A stretch of DNA of 64,000 nt from Taiwanofungus camphoratus. Lineage: Eukaryota; Basidiomycota; Agaricomycetes; Polyporales; Taiwanofungaceae. Shown here in pieces: positions 12,348 to 22,466 of the stretch. The notes under the pieces are model-generated. The model made no database searches. It worked only from the letters and a program-made list of their open reading frames with translations, and was not told where the DNA came from. The stretch lies in contig CP021227.1 of assembly GCA_003999685.1 (NCBI GenBank), positions 806,001-870,000 on the forward strand, given 5' to 3'. The position numbers and the translations under genes are program-made. How positions within the stretch are numbered: position 1 is the stretch's first letter; the number at the start of each line of letters is the position of its first letter.

Positions 12348-13028
12348 TGCTTTTTGACCCTTGCCTTGACACGAGCGAGGGCCATTGATTGTGAGATGAA
12401 TTCCGGTTGGGGATCATCCAATGCTTTCTTCGCGAGTTCGTCAACGAACTTGTTCTGAAAAATGCCTTTATGGGATGGAACCCAAAAAAGGACAATGCGT
12501 CGGCGTTCATCTGCATCAAGGAACGCTCAGACATGTTGAGAGGCCATGACCGCCGCCATCTGCGACGGTCCGACCTCCGGCTTGAAAATTCGGTCAAGTG
12601 CTGATTGGTTATCGGAACAGACTATAAGGGTGGTGATGTGGGCAGGGACATCACGGACCGCTTCACGCAGCCCACGCGCCAATGCCAGCATCTCTGCATC
12701 AAAGCTCTGGACCTTGCCGGCCCCGAACTTCCCATGGGCAACGTGATCTTCCCCGTCAATGACAAGCCACGCGCTACCGGATCTCACTTGTGGCGCATTT
12801 GCATACGATCCATCAGTGAATAACATTCGCCCTTCTGGCTGGGCCAACTGGCGCCGGAATTCCGGCCACCAGGTGAACTCCAACCAGTCGGTGAATTCAG
12901 GAGAGCGTTTGTTTGGACCTTTTCCGTCCAGGAACACCCGCTCGAAGCGATCAATGTACCAATCCACGACCCGATCACCAGGCCGCGCCTTCAGGTGGAG
13001 GGGTGCAAAGTCTTCTGATGATTGCCGC

Positions 13029-14792
13029 TGATACGACCTAGGGGACCCTGGTACCTAGGGAGTGCTCCGCAACGTGGCTGGGGGTAGTGTGATAACTGTG
13101 AGGGTGTGAGGGTAGGAGCTACAACCTGTATGATACCGGGAAACCTGTATGTCTTGTTTTGTAAGTGGGGGAGTAAGGGGTCAAGGGTCCTGCACAACAG
13201 GATCTTGTTCCTAAGTGCTATACGATCCCTAAGGCCTTGTGAGGCCCTCCGAAGTACGCAAAGTTCTTCGAGATTCTGTGAAGTCCTTCGAAGTTTTAGC
13301 TAAATCGCACGAGTTGACTTCACAGGCTGTATGGAGTTAGGGAGCAATAAGCTAATGGACTATAGTTTCTACTAAGCGGCAGAGGGTACGAGACTGCTGC
13401 GAAGTCCTTTTAGCTAGAGTTAGCTAAAGGGTGTAAGGCTTAGAGGTTTGTTAGAGCGATGTGGGCGAGGTTTGGCTGGCGTAGGAGACTTGTAGGAGAG
13501 GTCGGATGGTTCGGAGAGCTAATACTTGGAATAGGAATGAGGGAACGAGGTTGCTGGAAGCTCTGAAGTGTCTGATGACGCCAAGGTGTGGGTCGGAGAG
13601 TTCGAGGGCGTAGAGAGATGTACTATAGCCTGTAATGAAGGCTATGGGGGAGTCGTAGGGTTATTCGTAGGACGTAGGGATGACGCAACGTGAGCCTAAG
13701 GGTATAACTAAGGCGGAGGCCCACCGGATAGGTGCTATAAGAGGTGCTGAAGGGCACGAAGTCACGGCGACTTCGTAGATCGTAGTGCGTAGTTCGGGAA
13801 GCGTAGACGTAGTTCGTAGATATATCGCGAGCGTAGACGTAGTTCAAAGGTACTGAAACGGAGCTGGGGTGGAGACTTAGGGACCTTAGGACCGTTCCTA
13901 AGGTTGTACTCGCGGCGCTTTCCTGAGATCGGAGCTACAGGGGAACTGGTATTCCAAAAAGAGAAGCGTACACTGAGGGGTCTCTGTCGTACATAGTAAA
14001 CTACCTCTGACTAAATAGGGGAGCGTGAGGTGAACTAATCTTGCGCGAAGTGATCCTTACGAGTCCGAAATGTGTCCTAAAACGCATGGACTCCGAAGTG
14101 AACACGAGGGGGATAGGAACTAATTAGGAACTGAAACAGGGGAACTACGAACGGTAGAAAGGTGACCAACTTCATTCACGAGGGCGGGATGACTATCCGA
14201 GAGCAGCCATGCGCTGTGATCACCTATCTTAGCGGGCTAAGAGCGCACGAAGTTCTTAGCAGCAGGACTTGGCCTAATCGGGGCAGGAGGTGTCCTAACT
14301 GGGTGGAGGGTCATATGGGTACACCCTAGGATGACCTTATGGCATAGGATCGAGACCCATGGGGGTGCACAAGGCTTCCTAAGTCCAATTTCCGGAACTT
14401 CGGACCGTTTCGGAGCCTATCAGAGGTAGCTGCAATCACAAGAGCTAGGAGAGACTTAGCTAAGACTTCTTAGCTAAGCCCGGGATGAGTGACGTTGTAG
14501 ATAGGACCTAGATCCAATGGAACAGTATGGGAGGGCCGGCAGTGTCTGATAGTGGACTTAGCAGGAGTTAGGGACTTCGCGTCTAGCATTCGAAATCTCG
14601 TAGCACCTCGTGTGACTTCGCAAGACTTCGTAGGGTGTTAGGAGGGTTTAGGAAGGAGAGGGGGCGTTAGGAATATTATAGGAACCTATCCCTCCTGTCG
14701 TAGGCTGTAGGAGAGTCTTAGAGTGGTCGGTTGGGGGATCAGAAAGCTCCTAAAATCGCGATTCGGGGCCCAGGAGGCTACGGGACTCATCA
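13029..14792 (-). mobile_element. F1 element copy B, in LINE-2 RNase H
   Basis: 1764 bp, on the plus strand beginning TGATACGACCTAGG and ending GGGACTCATCA. Flanks are CCGC at 13025-13028 and 14793-14796; LINE-1 shows the uninterrupted site, so the 4-bp duplication is directly demonstrated. It shares small variants with copy G (for example one fewer T in the CTTGTTTTG run), suggesting a close common source. Confidence 0.88.
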
Positions 14793-15386
14793 CCGCCCGA
14801 TGCGATCTATGAACGTCATGGGGGTGACAGCCTGTTTTTTGCCATGGCACGAGTTAAGCGGCCATGGCGCAGTAATATTGGTGACGTTAGTCGCCCAATA
14901 AGGTGGGAGAGCGGCCCTCATTGGGTGCCCTTCATGAACTCACCACGCTCTAAGCGCAGCTTTCTCCATGTATCGGTCGACCTGAATGCAGATGGGGACC
15001 AACCCACCCAACATTTCCATCGCCCCGATCAGTGTGGTCTTAAAGCAGCCGGTGATCCACCTAGCTGCTCTCGACTGGGCAGTCTGCAGTTCTTTTACAG
15101 CCCATTTGAGGCCCTTCCACTGTGGATTCCACCACAGTTGAGCGCCGTATAGCATCAACGGAACGACGTGCGCTATATAGAGCCGCCGTTTGTTAATGGA
15201 ATAGAATCCGCGTGTCGAATTACCAAGCATGCGAAGTGCATTGCACGTGCTGGCCGCCTTGTTGGCGTAGAACCGCACATGTGCATGAAAGCTAAGCTTG
15301 GGGTCTAAAAAGAATCCAAGATAGCGCATCGTGTCCTTTGCTCGCAAAGTGACGTCATGTCCATCAGTCCGGATAATTAGATCCGG

Positions 15387-16309
15387 TGATAGGCGCCAGG
15401 CCCTTCTAGGCCCCGCGAAGCGCCCTCACTCGACCCTAGGACCTTAGTCATGGCTTCGACGCCACTCGACATGTCCGATACAGCCCGAAAAGCCACCGTG
15501 GGACTCTCCGATAGCCTCGAATCACGCCACCGCCACTCCGCCAGTTCCAGTCCGATGTTCCGGTGTGCCGGTCCCTCTACGCACAATACGCCACATGCAG
15601 TTGCCACTCAATGTCCTCACACGTGACCGGTCTCACCACTCCGATATCGCTCGATTTGCTACGATGCGCCACTCGATGTACTCGATAACGCTACGGCCCC
15701 AGGTCTTGTCTTAGTATATTTCATGCCACTCCATAATTCGTAGTACGCAAGAAGTCAGGATGCCACTCGTACTATGCCACTCCCGATGCACCTTACATTA
15801 TAGTACAGTAGTATAAATGCGATGTATGGTGTCTCGGAACAACAGAGAAGTTTTCCCCTATCCTGCAGAGCTCAAGAAGAGCACCTTCGATTTAGCCACC
15901 TACTGCGTTCTACTGCGTCCTTCCGTCTTCGATTACGTTCGAAGAGTTGCGTCTACTATCTGCCTTCTACAGTATCTTGAAGGCTTGCGTCTCGTCAGTC
16001 TTCGACATCCGTCGAAGAAGTTGCGTTCAGTCTTACGCCCGCCTTCGAGCCACATCGAAGGGTTGTATATCAGCTAAGTTCTCACGTTTAAGCCCCTCCT
16101 TAGTATAGTACAGCATAGTAGCGCATCGAAGCTACGTCGAGCAGTCGCGACACATGTAGAGGGTCGTCGAAGACCTTCGTAGACGTCTCTTGATCCATTT
16201 GAGATCAGGAACCCTTTGCTGCTGACTCTCCCCTCCACACTAACTAGTTCTATAGCCTTCCAGCTTCTCTAGGTCGTACCCAGGGGTTGGAGTGCTGTAG
16301 TGCACATCA
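15387..16309 (+). mobile_element. F2 element copy Y (TGAT...ATCA, hairpin-rich), in LINE-2
   Basis: 923 bp starting TGATAGGCGCCAGG and ending GTGCACATCA, flanked by CCGG at 15383-15386 and 16310-16313. LINE-1 gives the empty site. No protein is evident. The left part repeats GCCACTC about seven times between 15465 and 15790. The right part has a series of stem-loops at 15927-16061. TG...CA ends fit an LTR, but no adjoining retroviral signals are seen. Confidence 0.82.
15927..16061 (+). repeat. Array of four short stem-loops in F2
   Basis: Successive hairpins with CTTCGA/TCGAAG-type stems at 15927-15944, 15963-15983, 16000-16017 and 16042-16061, separated by linkers containing GTTGCGT or CTTGCGT. 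The same array with a fifth hairpin lies at 34364-34552 in copy X. Confidence 0.75.
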
Positions 16310-18148
16310 CCGGGCCAAGGGGTCAGGACGTCGAATACCCCTTCTGGCGCTTCCAGAAGTGCATCAACTCCAGCTTGTCTCCTTCGACGCCTAAACCTAA
16401 ACGGTTCAGATCACCGACGAGATTGTGGAAGACATCTGCCAAAATAGCGTTGTTCTTCATTACAAGGGCTTGCGGGCTGTCATCAACAGCCTTCGGCGAA
16501 GCCGCCATGATGAGATCGTCATCCACGTAGAACTGAGTCCCGGTTCGGCCCGGTTGTACCAAATGGACTGGCGCCCACTTGTGTATGACCAGTGCAATGT
16601 AAACCCCAGATAGAATTGGGGATAAACTCGATCCTTGACCTACTCCAACATCAAAATCGGATGGATCAGTCAAGGTACCATTGAACAAGAATCGGGTTTT
16701 TCGCCCGATCAAGTAATTTGCCATCAAATTACAGAGCTTGCTATTGAAGCCCTGCTTTCGCATGATTCCTACCAGCGCATCATGATTGATGGACGGGTAG
16801 AACTGTGACACATCGAGCAATAGCACCGATGGGATAAGGTTGCGCGCCCATGCCTCTTTGACATTGTGCACTAATTGAATGCCAGTGTCAGTGGTGCTAT
16901 GCTGCATAGCCCCACCAAACTGGCATGGATGTAGGATTCCCCACTTCTGGGCATCCCACTGCATTCTTTTGGCAATGATCTTTTCGAACAGTTTGCCAAA
17001 ACAATTCAGCAAGCAGATAGGCCTGTAGGCCTTCGCTAGAGTATAGTCCGGTTTGTTCGGTTTGGGTAAAACCACCGTAACAGACCGCTTGAATACGCTC
17101 GGATAAACCTCAAAATCGAGGCAAGCGTTATAATACACGCGCAGCCATTGCCGCACGTGTATACCGAGATCGGTCTCGATGCCCTCCTCAGAGCGCTCGA
17201 TCCGATCTACCATCCATTTTATCCACATCCAGTTCACGTGATCGGGACCGGGTGCGGACGTATTGCTAGTGGATTTGAGATTCTCACGAATCTCAAACTC
17301 ACTAATGTCTGGTAGAGTCAACTCCTCCCGTTGAGGAATTTCGTCCACAAATGACAGATCCACCGGCCTTGGGTTGGCAGATGTGAACTGAGCTTGGAAG
17401 GCACGACTGAGATCAGCCGCACTTTGGACTGGCGCACCATCAGCTTGCTGCAGCTGAATAGTGGCCTCTTGTCGTCTCGGCTTTGTCCAGGCAACAAAGT
17501 CCGAGATCAATTGAGGATTAGATTCATCCATGATCCGATCAAAGTGTGCGCGCTTCGCCCACTTCGTGGCAAGGCGAAGTGTTGCACATTGTTTATGCCG
17601 TTCGGACCGAAGTTCGGCGGCAACATCGTATGTGTCTGCAGTGGTCTGAGCGCCAGGTCCCAACTGATGACGTATGTAGCGATACTGCCCAGACGCTGCA
17701 CTAAGACGGTGCTGGGTGTTCGCCAGCTTAGTGGCCACACAGGAGCATGCAGCATCCCACCACAACTTTGAACGTTTGGATGGTCGTTTTACTGCCGAAA
17801 ACTCCATCCATAATCGTTGGAGGTCTCGCTCGAGGCGGTCCCCCATTCTTTCAACGCCTTGGGCGCTGCTGAAGTGTGTAGGGTAATCAGCGAACAGTTT
17901 CGCCGTTGCCGTCACAAATTGTTGGGCCACGTCGCCGGTACGAGGAATACCCCGCACCGGTTCTGGCTCAACCTCAATCGGCATCTCCCACCGCAGGACC
18001 GCGTGGTCACTGTTGTGGCGATGTGACATGAGTACATGAAGGTCTTGGCCTTCATAGTACACTGGGTCGATCCACACCAAGTCAATGACTCCAGGCGTGA
18101 GAGCGATATTGTGGGAACGCCAAGTGACTGGACCGTCCTGGGCGTTCA

Positions 18149-19312
18149 TCAAGACCAGATCAAGTTCAGCCTGGGCCAACTCGATAAGGCGATTGGAATC
18201 AGCGTAGTGCAGAGGCCGCACCCGAGATCCCGCAGCTCGTGTATCTCACAATGGGTGACGAAGATTGAAATCCCCGCACATACATGCAATGGTGGAAGCG
18301 CGTGGACATGTGTTTCCAAATATCGGACAGCATCAAAGGTGGTGCTGTCATTGTACATGTTCAGGACATTAAAGTCCCCGGACAGAAGCTTAAGCGCTAC
18401 CAAAAGGCAATCCTTATGGGAGACGCTATGGGTGACAACTTGCGAAGAGGCCGAAGTCCACCGCTTGTTGACATAGACTGCGACCCGGGAATCTTTCGAT
18501 GCCCCAAGGCACTTAAACGAGGCATGGGCAGACATATTCTCATACGCCTCCCCATCCCGTGACTTAGCTGAGGCCACATCCTTAATGCGGCCCCAGAATA
18601 TCTCCTGGACACAGACAATGTCGGTGTCCCTATGTCTCTCAAGTAGAATGCTCGTATTCTCCGCAGATTTCTGAACATTCACACTTATGCATGTGAGTAC
18701 AGGCCTCGTAGGCTCGTCTCTCTGCTTGTCGCCATCAACCGTGGGGCTGGGCGTACGGGAGGGGTCTGCTTCCACCTCCATGAGGGAATCGGGCCGTTCA
18801 TTATGTTGTGAGGCCGGCAGAGTTCCAAACGGTGGGGCCGAAGCACCGTTGAAAGAATCCGGTTCACACGTTGTTCCATCACTCCCATAAAGGGTTGGTG
18901 GTATTAATCCCAATCTGGTGTGCCTTGCACTACCGGCGTGGGTAAAGGGCATGGAGACAGCAAGGCTACCTCCAGCACTAATGTGTTCATTGCCCCCTCC
19001 CCCAGAGGGGATTGAGCAACTTCCACGTCTTTGTGAATCGTCTGGCACTATGTCCATCGATTCAAAGAGAGGACCTCTCGAGAGAGAGGAGCTCGAAGTG
19101 GAGCTCTCCCCATGATAGGGTGAGCTCAAAGGTGTGTCCAAAGGACGAGATCTCGGATGATCCGAGTCAGCTTGAGTGCGATGAGCAGGGCAGCCGCCAT
19201 GCACCGACATCGCACTCGACGAGGTGGGTGCACCATCAGTCCTAAGACCAACAGCGGCTATAGGGGCACCAGTATGGGGGAAATAGGGAGGGGAGCGATG
19301 GGATTTAGACAT
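18149..19312 (-). pseudogene. LINE-2 chimeric frame: ORF1 N-terminus fused to ORF2 endonuclease
   Basis: From the ATG at 19312 (MSKSHRSPPYF) the frame runs through Ser/Pro/Gly-rich sequence resembling the start of LINE-1 ORF1 and continues without a stop into the ORF2 endonuclease segment (SVNVQKSAENTSILLERHRD). In LINE-1 those two parts are separated by more than 2.5 kb of ORF1 and a stop codon. The fusion most simply reflects an internal deletion that removed the zinc-knuckle part of ORF1 and the ORF1 stop. The frame is lost near 18286 by a single-base deletion, so the present copy encodes no full endonuclease. Confidence 0.7.
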
Positions 19313-19608
19313 GCTGGGCACGAGCGCTAAATCGAGATGGTGGTGGTACTGGTTCAAGAAGCGGCGAAACTGCGCCACTTATCACTCTGTAGTCTGCACT
19401 CTACTTACCGTAGCCGCTGGCAGCCTTCGGTATTGACAGCGTCGCCATCTGTTCCTGTCGACCGCACTGTTCCAAGCACACGATAGTGAAACACAATCAC
19501 GGGATGCAGCACTGAATCAAGCAAAGATACCGGCGTTATATCCACGCGTCGAAGACGAAATCATCCAAGAGAGGACAGAGTGTAATAGACTCGGAGCACG
19601 GAGCGAAA

Positions 19609-22466
19609 ATGCCACCTCCAAGAAATTGGTCCTACCCACCCACTCGACGCGAGATCACACTCCTGCTATTCTCTTTGACAGTGTTTGTCCTGTCGTACAA
19701 TCTTGAGACATCGTTGCAATTAGTTGGAGTTCACCCCACAAGGCTGAGCTCCTCGTATTTGTCCACTATCGGTATGTCCATGTCATGTCCTTCCGTTTCC
19801 TCACAGCGAGCATATATAGTTTATTGCGTCTTTCCGCGTAATAAATGAATGTCATGTGCTCTCGACCAACCAAACAGCGTTGTACTTTTGATGCCTTTTG
19901 GTTGGTCAACGATTGACTTCGACGATGTGGTGTTCGCGCTGGAAGTGAGCACCGATGTGTTTCCACACGTGCTCCATCCTGGACGCCTGTGATACCGCAA
20001 TCGTTCAGGAGGATGCTAATGGCATACATGCTTTTCTCATCTCAGAAGACAGGGGGGCTGGTTACTTGTCTTTGGCTCAAATGCTTGTTGTAATCGACTG
20101 CTCGTGTAACATGAAGTATACACTACTCGCGGCCTCACTAGCATGTCTCCTCATGAAGCTCGTTATTCTTACCAAGAATCGGATGTGTCCAGGGCTCGTG
20201 CATAGTACACGAATGTCCAACCTTGGACGGCATAAGGGGTTTTATTGAACCCCTAAAACTCTTTCCCTATCTTGTTTCCAAGTTCTAAAGTCATGAGATA
20301 CGGGTACTAATGCATCATCTGTAATGTCGGGTGAAATAGGTATTGGCACGCCAGACCCCGGCCTTGATCCTGACGGACGCAGGCCAAAAGAATGGCGGGA
20401 TGAGTTAGAAGATATGATCTTCGGCGAGTGGCAGTGGGAGGAGGGGAAAGTCTCTGGAGTTGAGCGCGAGCAGGTCGGCGTAGGAATCGGCAATGCTGCC
20501 ATATACAACGTTGGTTACAGCAAAACAGTAGGAAGAAGTGCAGGAAGAGAAGATCGAGGGATAGGCCTGACGACTGGCGCCACAGTGCAGCAGCAATTCT
20601 TACGGTGGGGGAGCGAGATGCCTACAGCGAAGGTGGTTGCGCATGTTCCGGGTGCGTGCTCATGCTGACTATCATTGATCTCATTATTGCTGCCCTTGAT
20701 TCTGACCCGAGCCGTCAGGTTATACTATTCTTGATAATGTTCTTGTTGCAAATGGGACACTGTTCTTGGTCACTGACGACGCTTCTTCGTTGCCCTCTGC
20801 TGATGCTATGGCTTCCTCTGCTCTAAATTCAGAGCTGCCCCCTCGCCAGCAAGATCTACAAGTCTTGAACCGGGAAGAAGCAAGGGTGCAGTTGGGTGCA
20901 TTCGGCGGAAGGTGTGTAGCTCAACCTCAAATTGAGTGTGACACTATCTTTCACAGTAATGGTCACTCATAATCTGGTTATTGTAGGATCTTTGGTACTA
21001 CTTGGCTCTCAACCGACCCTGCCAGGTCGCAAGACCCCTACACGCTCTTCTCTTTGTTCCGGACGCACAGCACCTTGGGTAGTGCATCGTCGTCTGGCTT
21101 TCACAGCATACCGTCTGGAAGCCAGGTTCGGTCGGTCAGCGGCGTTCCGGCTCCATTGAGACTGATATTCCCACACGTGCCCACATTTTCAAGCCCTCAT
21201 GTACCTCCAAGCGACGCGGATCCAAAGGCACATCCACCACCAAGAGTTCGGTCATATAATGGCAGGTCTCGTCTTATCCAACTTGCAACGTTCCGGAAGG
21301 AGATGCTGATGTGCGGAATTGCTCTTGTAGGCATACATCCCCTTCTTTCCAAAGCTATGCTACCCACGGCTGGTGTTTGGTATTCAGAAGATTGGCAGGA
21401 CCTTGCAGATATGAGCGTTCCCTGGCTGTTCGATCGGGTCGTTATAGCAGATCGTGGAGCAGCTGACAGAGGAAGAGAGCGCTGGAGCGCAGGTTGGTCT
21501 CCACCTGGAAAGCCAGCTGGAATCGGAGCTGGTGCAGAGTTCAAAAAAAGAGCCGAAGGAGACGAAGGGATGCCATCATGGGCTGCGCCGTTTGTGGGAC
21601 TGGAAGCACGGAACAATTGGTGGACTCCGATGCGTGCTGCTCTCCTGCGTTACCTCAAGATTACAGAATCGCAAGCAGGACCATCGAATACACGCTTCAA
21701 ATGGGGCAGAAAGTCAAAGTCTAGTTTCAAAAAGCCAGTCATAACGTATATATCAATGCAGTCAGAGCCACTGGGCGCTGGACCGCGATTATGGGATGAG
21801 GATCATGACGCTTTGGTAGCGGGTCTCAGAGGGTTGGAAAGAGAGGGTCTGGTGAGTGAAATGCATATCGTGAGAGGGAATGGAAGCCTAGACGTGCACG
21901 CATGGGAATGGGAGGAGAGAATGAAGGCTATCGCGAGGTCGGACGTGAGTAATCAGACTATAATAGCATCGGTTTCCCGCTGATGGTCTTACGCTTACCG
22001 TCACCGCCGTCTATTCTCGTTTGGTCTCATAGATTGTACTTGGTCCCTATGGCTTCCACCTCTCCGATAGCATCTTCATGGCGCCGCCGACTTCGCTTCA
22101 GCAGGATGTGACCCCTACGCCCGAGCATAATGAGAAGCAGCCGCAAGGACCACTGGTCATTGAGTTCTTCCCTCCAGGTACATTTGTACCTGATCAGGAG
22201 TTTGCGGTTCGTTCGTTGGGGTGCAGGTACATGGCTTGGTGGAATGATAGGTTAGTCTATCACTTCTCTACGTGCTCTCTCGAATATGGTATCATTGAAC
22301 TGATGCCACAATCGTGTCTCGCGTCCTTTCGAACAGGAAATTCTCCGATAGTTCTCTTCCGCCGGTTATGCGACCGAATGCTAGCCAAGGACAGCGGTTG
22401 TCATTAGACGTCGGCGCCGTTATACAGGCCATACGAGAAGACATCTCGAGAGGAGCTCTTACTTGA
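19609..22466 (+). CDS. GT61-family (DUF563) glycosyltransferase, type II membrane protein
   Basis: Proposed exons 19609-19771, 20298-20651, 20719-20911, 20987-21944, 22033-22250 and 22337-22466 keep one frame and give about 671 aa. The N-terminus has a single hydrophobic segment (ITLLLFSLTVFVLSY), fitting a Golgi signal anchor. The body matches basidiomycete GT61 proteins: EWRDELEDMIFGEWQWEEG, HVPGYTILDNVLVANGT, IFGTTWLSTDPA, PHVPTFSSPHVPPSDAD, VVIADRGAADRG, then GPYGFHLSDSIFMAPP and VIEFFPPGTFVPD near the C-terminus. GT61 enzymes transfer sugars such as xylose or GlcNAc from nucleotide sugars to glycans; the actual substrate cannot be read here. The first intron (19772-20297, 526 nt) is about ten times longer than the others, and its acceptor was chosen only from phase. 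No stops are seen. Confidence 0.82.

Larger units (their letters stand above)
11648..18720 (-). pseudogene. LINE-2 ORF2: endonuclease / RT / RNase H, interrupted
   Basis: Reading on the minus strand: endonuclease start (VQEIFWGRIKD), a one-base deletion near 18286 that shifts the frame just before the GDFNL motif and a TGA after it, then an open stretch 18221-16323 with NSDHAVL, LLDVSQFYPSINHDAL, VGQGSSLSPILSG and FYVDDDLI. F2 copy Y splits the segment after RT. LGFFLDPKLSFHAHV through WWNPQWKGLKW follows at 15347-14940, F1 copy B splits RNase H, and the remainder (LFTDGSYANA, FDAEMLALARGL, CSDNQSALD) lies at 12967-12527. The final 197 codons (12241-11648) are identical to LINE-1. Here GDFN retains the catalytic-region Gly that LINE-1 has lost. 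Confidence 0.88.
11324..19365 (-). mobile_element. LINE-2: second Tad1-like retrotransposon, tail-to-tail with LINE-1
   Basis: Same family as LINE-1, on the opposite strand, with its own 15-bp target duplication (11311-11325 / 19366-19380). The tail appears as 27 T at 11324-11350. It carries two younger insertions, F1 copy B (13029-14792) and F2 copy Y (15387-16309); without them it is about 5.3 kb. It lacks roughly 2 kb of ORF1 including the zinc knuckles. ORF2 is better preserved than in LINE-1, with a 632-codon uninterrupted stretch at 16323-18221. Confidence 0.9.
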
